A stretch of DNA of 64,000 bases from F-183 sp964627455 (GCA_964627455.1 CAZVKC010000043.1:1-64000); one strand, 5' to 3'; numbered from the stretch's first letter, positions 54,026 through 64,000 are shown. Program-made: numbers and translations. The notes: generated by a model from the sequence alone, not told the origin.

Positions 54026-55450
54026 CTAGGCGATCAGCTTGCGGATGACTTGGCCGTGCACGTCGGTAAGCCGTTGTTCGCGGCCTCCGAACCGGTACGT
54101 CAGGCGTTCATGGTCGAGGCCAAGCAAGTGCAGGATGGTGGCATGCAAATCGTAAATCGTCACCGGGTCGCGCACGATTTGATCCCCGATCTCGTCGGTT
54201 TCACCGTAGATCGTGCCGCCATTCGATCCGCCGCCGGCCAGCCAGATCGAGAAACAGAATGGGTGATGGTCGCGGCCGTCGCCATTGCCTGTGTCGGGCG
54301 TACGCCCGAACTCGCCGGCCCAGATGACAAGTGTTTCTTTGAGTAATCCGCGCGATTCGAGGTCGGTGAGCAGGCCCGCGACCGCCTGATCGGTCACGAA
54401 TGCGTTGCGCTCGTGATCGCGCTTGAGGTGATCGTGCTGGTCCCAGGTGCCGTTCATGCCGACCAGGTTGGGACTCGTGACTTCGACGAAGCGTACGCCG
54501 GATTCAATGAGCTTGCGCGCCCGCAGGCACTGCATACCATACAGGCGTTTCGGCTTGTCCTCGGAATCGAGGCCGTAGAGTTTCTTGATCGCCTCCGATT
54601 CGCGATCGAGATTCAAAACGTCGGGAACGAGCGACTGCATGCGATACGCCATCTCGTAGTTGGCGATGGCGGCTTCGACGGAATCGTCGTGATTGGTGAG
54701 CTGCAGATAGCTGCGGTCCTGGGCGAGTAGCGCGTCGAGTTTGGCGCGCTGCACACGCGCGTCTGCATCCGCGGGCACGATGTTGGCGACAGGAACGCCC
54801 TCGTCGCGAATGTGGGTCGCCTGATGCGTGGCGGGTAGAAAACCGTTGGAGAAGTTTTCGATTCCGCCCGGCGGCACATACGCATCCCGCAGCAGGACGT
54901 AGCCGGGCAGGTTCTTGTTCTCACTGCCGAGTCCGTAGGTGATCCAGGAACCGAGACTCGGATAGCCTCCGATGTTCCGCCCCGTGTGGAAGAAGATGTT
55001 GCCGCGCGCGTGCAGCGGGAAGCTCGACTTCATCGAGCGGATCACGGTGAGGCGGTCCGCATGCCTCGCGGTGTGCGGGAAGAGTTCGCTGATCGGGATG
55101 CCGGACTGACCGTATTCCTTGAAACTCCACAGCGGCTTCAGGAACTTGCGCTTGGGACCCGCGACGTAATTGTCGAGCTTGGCCTGCTGCCCATCGAGCG
55201 CCGCAAGCTTCGGCTTGGGATCGAAGCTTTCCATCTGGCTCACGCCGCCGGGCATGAACAGAAAGATGATGTTCTTGGCCTTGGGCGTGAAGTGCGGACC
55301 CGGCTTGGGGTTGGCGCCCATTGCACTCATCGCCGAGAACGACAGGAATCCAAAACCGTTCGAGGCAAGCCGCAACGCATCGCGACGGGACAGGCGCGGA
55401 TCCGCACAGCCCGTGCAGTTCTCGTGTTGTTGCATCCTCGAACGCCTCAT
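54026..55450 (-). CDS. DUF1501 protein, Tat-exported (second copy)
   Basis: A 474-residue paralogue of the protein at 8961-10355. Twin-arginine signal LSRRDALRLASNGFGFLSFS is preceded by a 20-residue tail with two Cys. NIIFLFMPGGVSQMESFDPKP is the metal-site region; LVIWAGEFGRTPDTGNGDGRDHH and HDLHATILHLLGLDHERLTYR are conserved. The ATG at 55450 overlaps the stop of the PSD1 gene (ATGA), so the pair is translationally coupled; in the first copy they are eight bases apart. Confidence 0.9.
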   Translation of the reverse strand: MRRSRMQQHENCTGCADPRLSRRDALRLASNGFGFLSFSAMSAMGANPKPGPHFTPKAKNIIFLFMPGGVSQMESFDPKPKLAALDGQQAKLDNYVAGPKRKFLKPLWSFKEYGQSGIPISELFPHTARHADRLTVIRSMKSSFPLHARGNIFFHTGRNIGGYPSLGSWITYGLGSENKNLPGYVLLRDAYVPPGGIENFSNGFLPATHQATHIRDEGVPVANIVPADADARVQRAKLDALLAQDRSYLQLTNHDDSVEAAIANYEMAYRMQSLVPDVLNLDRESEAIKKLYGLDSEDKPKRLYGMQCLRARKLIESGVRFVEVTSPNLVGMNGTWDQHDHLKRDHERNAFVTDQAVAGLLTDLESRGLLKETLVIWAGEFGRTPDTGNGDGRDHHPFCFSIWLAGGGSNGGTIYGETDEIGDQIVRDPVTIYDLHATILHLLGLDHERLTYRFGGREQRLTDVHGQVIRKLIA

Positions 55451-58400
55451 TGGATGTACAGGAATTCTTTCAGGTTCAGCGCGGCGTGCGCAAGCTGCGA
55501 CCAGACTTCGCTGCTTGCAGCGGGCTTTGCAAGAAGGCTCGACAGTTCGCGCGAGAGTCCGCGAAAACGTTCGCGTTCGGCGGCATCGGGCTTTCGCGCG
55601 AGCGTATCGCGGAACAGCGTGTCGAGCCGGTCATCCCACGTTTTCGCTGCGAGCACGCGTTCAGAGAGCTTGGCGGATTGCGCGATCACAAATGGATCAT
55701 TCAACAGCGTGAGCGCCTGCGCGGGAACGTTGGTGACGTCTCGCGCGCCGACAGTCGCCATGGGGTTCGGATAATCAAAGGTCTCGAGGAACTTCGCGCC
55801 TTCCATGCGGGTGACCTTCAGATAAATGCTGCGGCGGCCACCGCCATCGAGCGGACCGGAGAACAAGCGACGGTAATCCTGCGGCTTGTCCCGATAGGGA
55901 TCGATGCTGGGTCCATAGAGTTTCTCGTCGAGGGCGCCGCTGCTCATGAGGATCGAATCGCGCAACTCTTCAGCGGTGAGCCGGCGAACCGGATAGTGGT
56001 GCAACAAGCGATTCTGCGGATCGAGTTCCGCCGCGCGCGCAGCTTGCGCGGGAACGTTCGCCTGCCGGAAGGCGCGCGACAGGACCATCTCTTTGAGAGT
56101 GCGCTTGATCGACCAGCCCCCGGCAACGAAACGGGCGGCGAGTGAGTCGAGCAGTTCCGGATGCGATGGCTTGTCGCCGAGGATCCCGAAGTTATCGGGA
56201 GTTGCGACGATGCCGTGTCCAAAGACGTGATGCCAGAGGCGATTCACCATCACGCGGGCAGTCAGCGGATTCAATGGGGAGGCGATGCGCTCTGCGAGTT
56301 CGCGGCGGCCGCTGCCGTGCGTGGTGAGCGGGAGGTCGCTGATGAGGTATCGCAGGAAGGCGCGCGGGGCCGGTGACCCGGGACTCAGCGGGGATCCGCC
56401 GCGCAACACCGGGAAGTCGCGTCCTTCGGCGATGTCAGCGAGTCCGTCGACAACCCGGGGTTCGCTGATGGTGGATTCCGCGGCGCGATATTCCGCAATG
56501 AGCTGTTCGAGACGCGGGCTCGCGTTGCGGCGGTTGGTGAGTTCGCCGTTGCGCAGAAGCCAGTCCAACCAGAAGACGTCCGTATCGGTGACGGAGGCAG
56601 CAGCGTTCGCCCAACGGTCCAGCGCGCTTTTCGCCGCAGCTTCGATGCGGGCCGCGAGTTGCGATTGCGGACCTTCAAGCAGGGGCAGCAGGTGCGTCAG
56701 CGGGGCACGCGGAGATTCATCGACATCATGCACGACCACGCGAGTCACGCCGAACCAGGAGCGCGGAATGGCCAGCAGCTTTTCGTCCTTGATCATGCCC
56801 GGCCGGTCGGGGATACGCGGGTTGTCGAAGCGCGTGAGGATTTCCGGGAACAGCGCGAGTTGCGTTTCGTGCAGGTTGGACTTCTGCCAGGCGAGCGCGG
56901 GGGAATCGAGCAACTTGTAGCCTTCGCCGATGGCGCAGTTGTCGACGATGGTGCGGTAGGAACTGAGCAGTCCTCCCGCAATGTGCAGGCTCATGCGCTT
57001 CCGGCCGGCGGGGAGGCGCGGGTAGCGGATCGCGCCGTTGAGGCGGTTCGACTCGAGGTGCGTGTAGACGCCGCGCGGGTAGATGCCGGTGAGGATCCTG
57101 TCGCCCTCGGCGGCCAAGGCGAAGGATCCCGCTGCGGAGATCGCGCCATCGCGCAGGCCCATGCCGGATGCGTGCCATTGTTCCAGCGGGAGTTCTGTGA
57201 AGTTCGCCCGGTTGAACGCGTCGCGATCCGCGGCCTCTTTGCGATAACGCGCCTGCAGCGCATCCCAGGGTTCCTTCGACGCGGCGGCCCACAACGCCGC
57301 GGGATCCTCGAGTTGTTTGGTTTCCGGCTTCGCGAGCGCCTTCGCGATGGCGGCGGGCAATTCGTTACGCCACAACGCGGCGAGTTCCTTGCGGACCTCG
57401 TCTTTCAGCCGCCGGATGGCGGCGATTGGCGTGGCGTTCGCAGCCGGCGTATCGAGCGATCTGGTGACGTGGTGGCTGGAATTGAGGACGCCGTACAACG
57501 CGTAGTAGTCTTCGGTCGGGATCGGATCGAGCTTGTGGTTGTGGCAACGGGCGCAGGAGACCGTGAGCCCCTGAAACGTCTTGGTTAACGTATCGATCTG
57601 GTTATCGATGACGTCGGTTGCGANNNNNNNNNNNNNNNNNNNNNNNNNNNNNNNNNNNNNNNNNNNNNNNNNNNNNNNNNNNNNNNNNNNNNNNNNNNNN
57701 NNNNNNNNNNNNNNNNNNNNNNNGACGGCAGCAGGTCCCCGGCGATGTGTTCGCGGACCAGTTGATCGTACGGCACGTCGGCGTTGAAGGCGCGGATCAG
57801 GTAATCGCGATAGCGCCACGCGCCGAGGATTTCGTAATTCCACTCGTAGCCGCGCGTTTCGCCGTAGCGGACCAGGTCCATCCAGTGGCGCGCCCACTGT
57901 TCGCCGAAGTGTGGAGAGGCGAGCAGGCGGTCGACGAGCGTTTCGTAGGCTTGGGGCGAGGGATCGCGGACGAAGCGGTCCACGTCGGCCGGGGCGGGCG
58001 GCAGGCCGGTGAGTACATAGGTCACGCGCCGGATCAACGTGCGGCGATCGGCAGGTTGGGCGTAGGTCAGCTTGTCTTTCGCGAGACGGGCTTCGAGGAG
58101 CGCATCGATCGACGCGGATGGCGCCGAACGGACCTGCTGAAAGGCCCAATGCGTGCGCGCGAGTTGTCTGTACCGGTCCTCGGTGGACGCGGCCTTCGGC
58201 GCCGTCGCGCCCCACGGCGCACCACGATCCACCCAGGCGGCAATGGCGTCAATCTCGGGATCTTTGAGGCGTCCGCCCTGGGGCATGCGAAGCGCACCCT
58301 GGTGCCGGATCGCCTTTATGAGCAGGCTTTCGCCGCTCTTGCCGGGGAGAATTGCGGGTCCTGTCGCGCCGCCTTTCACTAAAGCGTCACGGGAATCGAC

Positions 58401-58550
58401 GCGCAACTTCCCGAACTGCTGGTCGGGACCGTGGCATGGCTGGCACGCCCGGACCAGAACCGGCCGGACATTGCGTTCAAAATGTTCCAGGTCCGAAGGT
58501 GGTTGGGCACACAAGGGCAGTGCGAGAAACAGGGCAGCGGTCCGGTGCAC
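55447..58550 (-). CDS. PSD1-type protein with cytochrome-c-like N-terminus, DUF1549 and DUF1553 (second copy, gap inside)
   Basis: Paralogue of the gene at 10364-13591. The 5' part (57724-58550) has a signal (VHRTAALFLALPLCAQ), one CxxCH haem motif (ACQPCHGP), LRMPQGG and the first half of DUF1549. The 3' part (55447-57623) restarts at DVIDNQIDTLTKTFQGL, with CARCH, then DUF1553 (RVMVNRLWHHVFGHGIV). The 100-N gap removes about 33 residues by comparison with copy one; by frame the real gap is 2 modulo 3 long. GTG at 58550 is preferred to ATG at 58610 because the signal peptide starts there and because an upstream start would leave only 26 bases to the divergent receptor. Only one N-terminal haem motif is seen against two in copy one. 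Confidence 0.88.
57624..57723. other. Assembly gap of 100 N inside the second PSD1 gene
   Basis: Both flanks leave two bases over in frame, so the true missing length is 2 modulo 3 rather than 100. The missing part corresponds to a conserved segment of DUF1549 of about 33 residues. No overlap of flanks is seen. Confidence 0.95.
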
Positions 58551-58636
58551 GTTGGTGATTTTATCAGGGGTGGTTAAGAGGAGGTAAACCTTGATCGAAA
58601 TTCGTAACATGAACTGAGCAGGCCGCGTTCTGATTC

Positions 58637-61600
58637 ATGGTGCAAAAGCTTCTGTTGTGCATAGTCGCCACGGCAGCCCTCTGGGGACAGGCGATGGTAC
58701 CCCACACAGGCGCCGTGAAGGCGAACGGGATCCCGATTCCCGGCGTGGTCGTGACGGCAACGGCTGATGGCGCGCGCGTTTCGACGGTGACAGATGAAAA
58801 CGGGGTGTACCGGTTCCCGGGACTGGCGGCTGCAAAGTGGAAGTTCGAAGTGCGGATGACGGGCTTCCAGCCGCAGACGCGCGAAGTCGAGGTCACGGCG
58901 GACGCCAAGCCGCAGGACTGGACCCTGACCGTGCAACCGCGGCCTGCGGCGCAGTTCGCGCGGCGGCCCGGCGGAGGTCCTGGCGGTGGCGGACCCGGCG
59001 GGTTCCAGCGCGTGGCCGTGAATCAGGGGCAGGACGTCGACGCGGCAATCGATGCGGCATCGGCGGCCCCGCCTCCACCGTCCGCGCCGGTTTCCGATAA
59101 CGCCAATGAAGCTTTTCTGTTGAACGGCAGCTTGAGCGCGGGTCTCGACAGCGGCCTCGCACGCGGCGCGCAGGATTTCGGTCCTGGCGGTGGACCCGGC
59201 GGGTTTGGCGGAGGTCCCCCTGGAATGGGCGGCTTCCCGGGCGGGGGGCCGGAGGGCGGCGGTTTTGGTCCCGGTGGTGGGATGCAGCAGCAACAGGGTG
59301 GCGCGGCGCCTCCTGGTTTTGGTGGTGGAGGCGGCCGGCCCGGTCCTGGTGGTGGCGGCGGCGGATTTCCCGGAGGTGGTGGTGGTTTCGGAGGCGGTGG
59401 CCGTTTTCCTGGCGGTGGCGGCGGCTTCGGAGGCGGTGGCGGACGTGGAGGTCCCGGTGGACCTCGCGAACGCGGGCGCGGAGGTCCGCAGGGGCGTGAG
59501 GCGGTGTTCGGCAATCGCGCGGGGCGCGGCCAGCAGGGTTTGCGCGGCGCGCTGACCTACACCTTCAGCAACTCGGCTCTCGATGCGCGCCCGTATTCGT
59601 TGACCGGGCAGACGGTTGAAAAAGCTTCGTACGCGCAGAACCGGATCGGCGCCACGGTCGGAGGTCCACTGCGAATCGGCAAGTGGATCCGCAGCGATCG
59701 CACCTTCATCTTTGTGAACTTCAGCGGCAACCTGGGGCGCAATCCGTACCAGGCGATCCAGACGCTGCCTTCCGCGCTCGAACGCGCCGGAGATTTTTCG
59801 CAACGCCCCTCGACGACGATTTACGATCCACTGTCGCGCTCGCCGTTTCCCAACAATGCGATCCCCTTGTCGCGCATCGACCCCGCAGCATCCGGATTGT
59901 TGAAGTTCTTCCCGGCGACGAATCAGCCGGGACTCGTGCAGAACTATCAGTACGTCACATCGATCAATAACAACTCGCAGCAACTCGGCGTGCGCGTCAA
60001 CCGGAACCTGAACACGAAGAACCGTGTCGATGTGAACAGCAATTTTCAGTGGCGGGATTCGAACAGCGCGCAACCCTGGGGCTTCCGCGACAGCACCGTG
60101 GGTCTGGGCATGAACATCAGCCTCGGGTTCACGCACAACTTCAGCCGCACGATGATCACCAATTCGCGTTTGAACTTCAGCCGCAACCGCAGCGAGACGG
60201 TTCCGTTCTTCGCTTACGGCGAGGATGTAGCGCGATCGTTGGGGATCCGCGGTGTTTCGAACAACCCCATTAATTTCGGCCCCCCCAATCTTTCGTTCAC
60301 CAATTTCGGAGGCTTGTCGGACGCGAGTCCGCTGCTGCGACGCGACCAGACAATTGGATTCACGCAGGGCGTCACGTACGTGAAGGGTACCCATAACCTG
60401 GCGTTCGGCGGCGAGTACCGGCGGATGCAGTTGAACAATCGCACGGATCAGAATGCGCGCGGCAGCTTCAACTTCAGTGGCACGGCGACGTCGGCGTTCG
60501 ACGCCAACGGCCAGCCGGTCAATGGTACGGGGTTCGATTTCGCGGACTATCTGCTGGGCCTGCCACAATCGAGTTCGATTCGGTTCGGCGGCACGAGTAC
60601 GTACTTCCGTTCGTCGGTGGTGAACGCGTATGTGCAGGACGACTGGCGGATCCGCAGCAATCTGACGTTCAACCTCGGCGTGCGGTATGAATTCTTCCAG
60701 CCGTATCGCGAGAAGTGGGGACAGATCGCGAACCTCGACATCTCGCCGAAGTTCGATGCGGTGGCTGTGGTGCTGCCGGGGCAGACGGGCCCGTATTCCG
60801 GGCAGTTCAGCCAGGGCCTCGTGGATGCGGATCCGAACAACATTTCGCCACGCGTGGCGATTGCGTGGAAACCGCTGCCGAAGAAGCAACTGCAGATCCG
60901 CGCCGGATACGGCATCTTTTACAACGGCAGCATCTATAATCAGTTCCCATCGCGCCTCTCCGGGCAACCTCCATTCGCAAGCACGGCGTCGATCAACACC
61001 AGCGTGTTTCGAACTCTGACCATCCGCGACGGATTTGCGACTGCGCCTTCGCAGAGCATCACCAACTCCTATGCCGTGGACCGTTACTATCGCGTCGGCT
61101 ATGCGCAGACATGGAACTTCTCGATCCAGCATTCCTTGAAGCGTTCTTACGTGATCGAGGCATCGTACCTGGCGACCAAGGGGACGCGGCTCGATATGCA
61201 GCGCCTGCCGAACCGCGCGGCTCCGGGCTCGCCACTCAGCGCGGAACAGCGCCGGCAGATCGGCAACGCGACCGGGTTTACCTTTGACACCTCGGACGCG
61301 AACTCGATCTATCATTCGGGACAGCTCCGGTTCACAAGGCGGTTTACTCGCGGGATGTCGAGCAACCTCACCTATACGTATGCGAAGTCGCTGGACAATG
61401 CCTCGTCACTTGGCGGGGGCGGCGCGACCGTCGCGCAGAATGACAAAGATCTGCATGCAGAACGCGGAAGGTCGAGCTTCGACCAGCGGCATGTCCTGAG
61501 CTGGAACTACCTGATCTCTTCCCCCGTGCGCGAGACCGGGTCGCTGTTCAAGAGTTCACCGGCGATGATTCGGGTTCTCAAGGACTGGAATCTCATGGGC

Positions 61601-62017
61601 GGACTCTCTGCGTCTTCGGGAACTCCGCTGACGGCGCGCGTACTCGGCAACCAGGCGGACGCCGCGGGTACGGGTGCGACGGGCGCGGGCCGCGCGGATG
61701 CGACAGGGCTGCCGATCGATGCGGGTTCCGGCTTCTTCAATCCCGGTGCGTTTCGCGTGCCGCTGGCTGGCACGTACGGCAATTCGAGCCGCAACATCAT
61801 CGATGGTCCGAACCGGTTGAACCTGAATCTTTCGCTGGGCCGGCAGTTCCGGCTGAAAGAACGCAGGAGTCTCGAGTTCCGCATGGAGAGCAACAACTTC
61901 ATCAACCATGTGAACTACACGAATCTCGGCACTGTGGTGAACGCGATCAATTACGGACTGCCGACGTCCACGGGGCAGATGCGCACTATGCAGGGTACGC
62001 TGCGGTTCCGGTTTTAG
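58637..62017 (+). CDS. TonB-dependent receptor, Oar-like, with a long glycine-rich segment
   Basis: A 1126-residue outer-membrane receptor. Signal peptide VQKLLLCIVATAALWGQ is followed by a carboxypeptidase-regulatory domain (about 20-95; IPGVVVTATADGARVSTVTD and KFEVRMTGFQPQTREVEV). A Gly/Pro/Phe-rich tract runs from about residue 110 to 295, with an island AFLLNGSLSAGLDSG that looks like a plug remnant. The rest is a beta barrel (RIGATVGGPLRIGKW to GTLRFRF, ending in Phe). The usual plug block (VNGRNxxDLxxLxPGV) is not recognisable. It is divergent from the PSD1 gene and followed three bases on by a VWFA-related gene. Confidence 0.9.
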   Translation: MVQKLLLCIVATAALWGQAMVPHTGAVKANGIPIPGVVVTATADGARVSTVTDENGVYRFPGLAAAKWKFEVRMTGFQPQTREVEVTADAKPQDWTLTVQPRPAAQFARRPGGGPGGGGPGGFQRVAVNQGQDVDAAIDAASAAPPPPSAPVSDNANEAFLLNGSLSAGLDSGLARGAQDFGPGGGPGGFGGGPPGMGGFPGGGPEGGGFGPGGGMQQQQGGAAPPGFGGGGGRPGPGGGGGGFPGGGGGFGGGGRFPGGGGGFGGGGGRGGPGGPRERGRGGPQGREAVFGNRAGRGQQGLRGALTYTFSNSALDARPYSLTGQTVEKASYAQNRIGATVGGPLRIGKWIRSDRTFIFVNFSGNLGRNPYQAIQTLPSALERAGDFSQRPSTTIYDPLSRSPFPNNAIPLSRIDPAASGLLKFFPATNQPGLVQNYQYVTSINNNSQQLGVRVNRNLNTKNRVDVNSNFQWRDSNSAQPWGFRDSTVGLGMNISLGFTHNFSRTMITNSRLNFSRNRSETVPFFAYGEDVARSLGIRGVSNNPINFGPPNLSFTNFGGLSDASPLLRRDQTIGFTQGVTYVKGTHNLAFGGEYRRMQLNNRTDQNARGSFNFSGTATSAFDANGQPVNGTGFDFADYLLGLPQSSSIRFGGTSTYFRSSVVNAYVQDDWRIRSNLTFNLGVRYEFFQPYREKWGQIANLDISPKFDAVAVVLPGQTGPYSGQFSQGLVDADPNNISPRVAIAWKPLPKKQLQIRAGYGIFYNGSIYNQFPSRLSGQPPFASTASINTSVFRTLTIRDGFATAPSQSITNSYAVDRYYRVGYAQTWNFSIQHSLKRSYVIEASYLATKGTRLDMQRLPNRAAPGSPLSAEQRRQIGNATGFTFDTSDANSIYHSGQLRFTRRFTRGMSSNLTYTYAKSLDNASSLGGGGATVAQNDKDLHAERGRSSFDQRHVLSWNYLISSPVRETGSLFKSSPAMIRVLKDWNLMGGLSASSGTPLTARVLGNQADAAGTGATGAGRADATGLPIDAGSGFFNPGAFRVPLAGTYGNSSRNIIDGPNRLNLNLSLGRQFRLKERRSLEFRMESNNFINHVNYTNLGTVVNAINYGLPTSTGQMRTMQGTLRFRF

Positions 62018-62020
62018 GTG

Positions 62021-64000
62021 ATGGCCATGCGACGGAACATTCTTCTTTTCCTGTTGTCGATTCTCGCCGCGGGCTATGGCCAGCAGGCGACGTTCAAGGC
62101 CAGCGCCCGGCTCGTGGTGCTGAATGTCTTTGCGAAGGACAAATCCGGCAAGGATCTGACAAATCTTCGCAAAGAGGATTTCACGGTGTTCGAAGACGGC
62201 AAGCCGCAGAACATCGCAATCTTCGAACTGCAGCGTCTCGACAGCGAACCACAACAACAGATTGCCGCGGCGCCAACTGCGCCCGCGATCAGGGAGACCA
62301 AGACGCAACAAATCACGACGAAGGCCCCCGGTGAGATTCAATATCGGGACCGCAGGCTGATGGTGTTCTTCTTCGATCTGTCGTCGATGCCCCCGGCGGA
62401 TCAGATCCGCGCCAATAAAGCCGCGCTGGATTTCATCGACAAACAGATGAAGCCGTCGGACATGGTCGCGCTGATGACCTTTTCGACCAAACTCGAGGTC
62501 AAACAGGACTTCACCGATGATCGCGCCGCGTTGCGGGAAGCGATCAAGGGCCTGCGCATCGGCGAGGGTTCGGACCTCGCGGTCGCAGGCAGCACGGGCA
62601 GCGAGGACGAGGCCGATGACGGGTCGGCATTCCAGGCTGACGAGAGCGAATTCAACATCTTCAATACCGATCGCAAACTGGGCGCGCTCGAGTCCGCGGC
62701 CAAGATGCTGGCGAACCTGCCCGAGAAGAAGGCGCTCATCTATTTCTCGAGCGGCGTCGGCAAGACGGGCATGGAAAACCAGTCGCAGCTGCAGTCGACG
62801 ATGAATGCGGCGGTGCGTGCGAATGTGTCGTTTTATCCGGTGGACGCGCAGGGCTTGAAGGCGTCCGTTCCCGGCGGCGATGCGTCGCAGGCCTCTTCGC
62901 GCGGATCCGGTATTTTCAGCGGATCCACGCAGCGAGGCCAGATGGCGCAGCGGCAGGACCAGCAGGAAACGCTCGTGTCGCTCGCCAATGGCACCGGCGG
63001 CAAGGCATTCCTCGACGACAACGACCTCAGCATGGGCATCGTGCAGGCGCAGAACGACATCCGCAGCTACTACATCGTGGGTTATTATTCGGCCAACGAA
63101 GCGAATGACGGCAAGTTCCGGCGGATCCAGGTGAAGTTGCAGGCGCCGCACAACACCGCGAAGCTCGACTATCGCAACGGATACTTTGCGTCCAAGGAAT
63201 TCGCCAAGTTCAACGAGAGCGACAAGGAGCAGCAACTCGAAGAGGCGCTCGCGTCGGGCGATCCCCTGACCGATCTGCCGATCGCGCTCGAGATCAACCA
63301 TTTCCGTTTGTCGCGTGATCGATTCTTCGTACCCGTCGCCGTGAAGATCCCTGGCAGCGAAGTCACGCTGGCGAAGAAAGGCGACACGGAACTCGATTTC
63401 ATCGGCCAGATCCGCGACGCGAAAGGCCGGCTGGCAGGCACGGTTCGCGACGGGATCCGCCTGAAACTCACCGAAGCGGACAAAGCGCAACTCGAGAAGC
63501 GCAACCTGCAATACGACACCGGATTCGCGCTGGCGCCGGGCGAATACAAGCTGAAGTTCCTCGCGCGGGAGAATCAGAACGGCCGCATCGGGACGTTCGA
63601 AAGCAGGTTCGTGGTGCCGGATCTGCAAGGCCAATCCCCGAAACTGAAGGTGAGCAGCGTGGTCCTGTCGAGCCAGCGTGAAGCCCTGAAGGCGGCCATC
63701 GGATCCGCATCCAACGACAAGAAGCTGCTTTCGCAGAATCCGCTCGTGGACAACGGCCAGAAGCTCATCCCGAATATTACGCGCGTCTTCCGAAAGAACC
63801 AGAGCCTGTATGTGTACGCCGAGGTTTATGACGCGTCGGTCGATCCGGCTGATCAGCGTGCGAGCGTGCTCGCGTCGCTCGCCTTCTATCGAGGACGCGC
63901 GAAGGCATTCGAGGCGAACGCGGTCCGCATCAGTCAGAATGCGGCGAAGCGCCCGGGCGTGTATCCCGTGCAATTCGAGGTCCCGCTCGATAAGCTGCAC
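62021..64000 (+). CDS. VWFA-related acidobacterial protein, 5' part (runs off the right edge)
   Basis: The visible 660 residues open with a signal peptide (RRNILLFLLSILAAGYGQQ). LRKEDFTVFEDGKPQNI is the opening block of the acidobacterial VWFA-related family (TIGR03436). The von Willebrand A domain follows: RRLMVFFFDLSSMPP (a MIDAS-like DxSSM), LMTFSTKLEVKQDF, KALIYFSSGVGKTGM. A beta-rich C-terminal part continues past the window. It is exported, likely to the periplasm or surface, role unknown. It begins three bases after the receptor stop and is probably co-translated with it; ATG at 62027 is a close alternative start. Confidence 0.9.
   Translation, partial: MAMRRNILLFLLSILAAGYGQQATFKASARLVVLNVFAKDKSGKDLTNLRKEDFTVFEDGKPQNIAIFELQRLDSEPQQQIAAAPTAPAIRETKTQQITTKAPGEIQYRDRRLMVFFFDLSSMPPADQIRANKAALDFIDKQMKPSDMVALMTFSTKLEVKQDFTDDRAALREAIKGLRIGEGSDLAVAGSTGSEDEADDGSAFQADESEFNIFNTDRKLGALESAAKMLANLPEKKALIYFSSGVGKTGMENQSQLQSTMNAAVRANVSFYPVDAQGLKASVPGGDASQASSRGSGIFSGSTQRGQMAQRQDQQETLVSLANGTGGKAFLDDNDLSMGIVQAQNDIRSYYIVGYYSANEANDGKFRRIQVKLQAPHNTAKLDYRNGYFASKEFAKFNESDKEQQLEEALASGDPLTDLPIALEINHFRLSRDRFFVPVAVKIPGSEVTLAKKGDTELDFIGQIRDAKGRLAGTVRDGIRLKLTEADKAQLEKRNLQYDTGFALAPGEYKLKFLARENQNGRIGTFESRFVVPDLQGQSPKLKVSSVVLSSQREALKAAIGSASNDKKLLSQNPLVDNGQKLIPNITRVFRKNQSLYVYAEVYDASVDPADQRASVLASLAFYRGRAKAFEANAVRISQNAAKRPGVYPVQFEVPLDKLH

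Noticed and set aside
55447..58215. A long minus-strand reading of the second PSD1 gene starting at 58215
   Set aside because: Upstream of the gap it is in the wrong frame. The real 5' part, with signal peptide and CxxCH, runs to 58550.

Overview
The window reads as a high-GC chromosomal scaffold of an Acidobacteriota member, most likely Bryobacterales/Solibacter-like. That placement is inferred from family content: Oar-type TonB-dependent receptors with carboxypeptidase-regulatory N-termini, a VWFA-related protein of the acidobacterial type, two paired sets of PSD1-type cytochrome proteins (DUF1549/DUF1553) with DUF1501 proteins, Tat-exported sulfatase and hydrolase genes, and an ECF sigma factor beside a Ser/Thr kinase. 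There are three 100-N assembly gaps, at 5868-5967 (intergenic), 20178-20277 (inside hypF) and 57624-57723 (inside a PSD1 gene). I see no tRNA, rRNA, insertion sequence or CRISPR array.

Layout. 1-2.1 kb: a Ser/Thr kinase (cut by the edge) divergent from an ECF sigma factor, then a GT2 glycosyltransferase. 2.2-5.8 kb: a membrane-anchored coiled-coil protein, an overlapping pair encoding an RNase T2-like lipoprotein and an aminoglycoside 2'-N-acetyltransferase homologue, two coupled secreted proteins of unknown role, and a type IV pilin-like protein. 6.1-8.1 kb: a GT87-like membrane protein overlapping a radical SAM/SPASM enzyme. 8.1-16.6 kb: PSD1, DUF1501 and creatininase in one operon, behind a TonB-dependent receptor closed by a clear intrinsic terminator. 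16.7-22.3 kb: hypABCDE with hypF convergent to it, a complete NiFe-hydrogenase maturation set with no hydrogenase structural gene in view. 22.3-23.7 kb: a sulfatase.

23.8-41.8 kb is a long one-directional exopolysaccharide locus: a structured leader, Wza-like export protein, Wzc-like tyrosine kinase/co-polymerase, MurJ/Wzx-like flippase, Wzy/ligase-like protein, SGNH-like protein plus MBOAT acyltransferase, a 1370-residue fusion of asparagine synthetase with heparinase II/III, a GT4, a PglD-like acetyltransferase, a PglC-like initiating phosphosugar transferase, a DegT-type aminotransferase and a membrane-anchored SDR. Many genes overlap or abut, so the set is probably co-transcribed.

41.9-50.1 kb holds a lone Hpt protein, an MFS transporter, a Tat-exported alpha/beta hydrolase, a GT4, and a DUF362 gene translationally coupled to the c-di-AMP/cell-wall operon cdaA-cdaR-glmM. 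50.2-64 kb holds a 1257-residue secreted multidomain protein with a HELFH metalloprotease-like motif and PKD domain, then a second DUF1501/PSD1 pair, divergent from a second TonB-dependent receptor with a long glycine-rich segment, followed by a VWFA-related protein that runs off the window. The two receptor/PSD1/DUF1501 sets are the main recurring theme and suggest a duplicated envelope system of unknown substrate.
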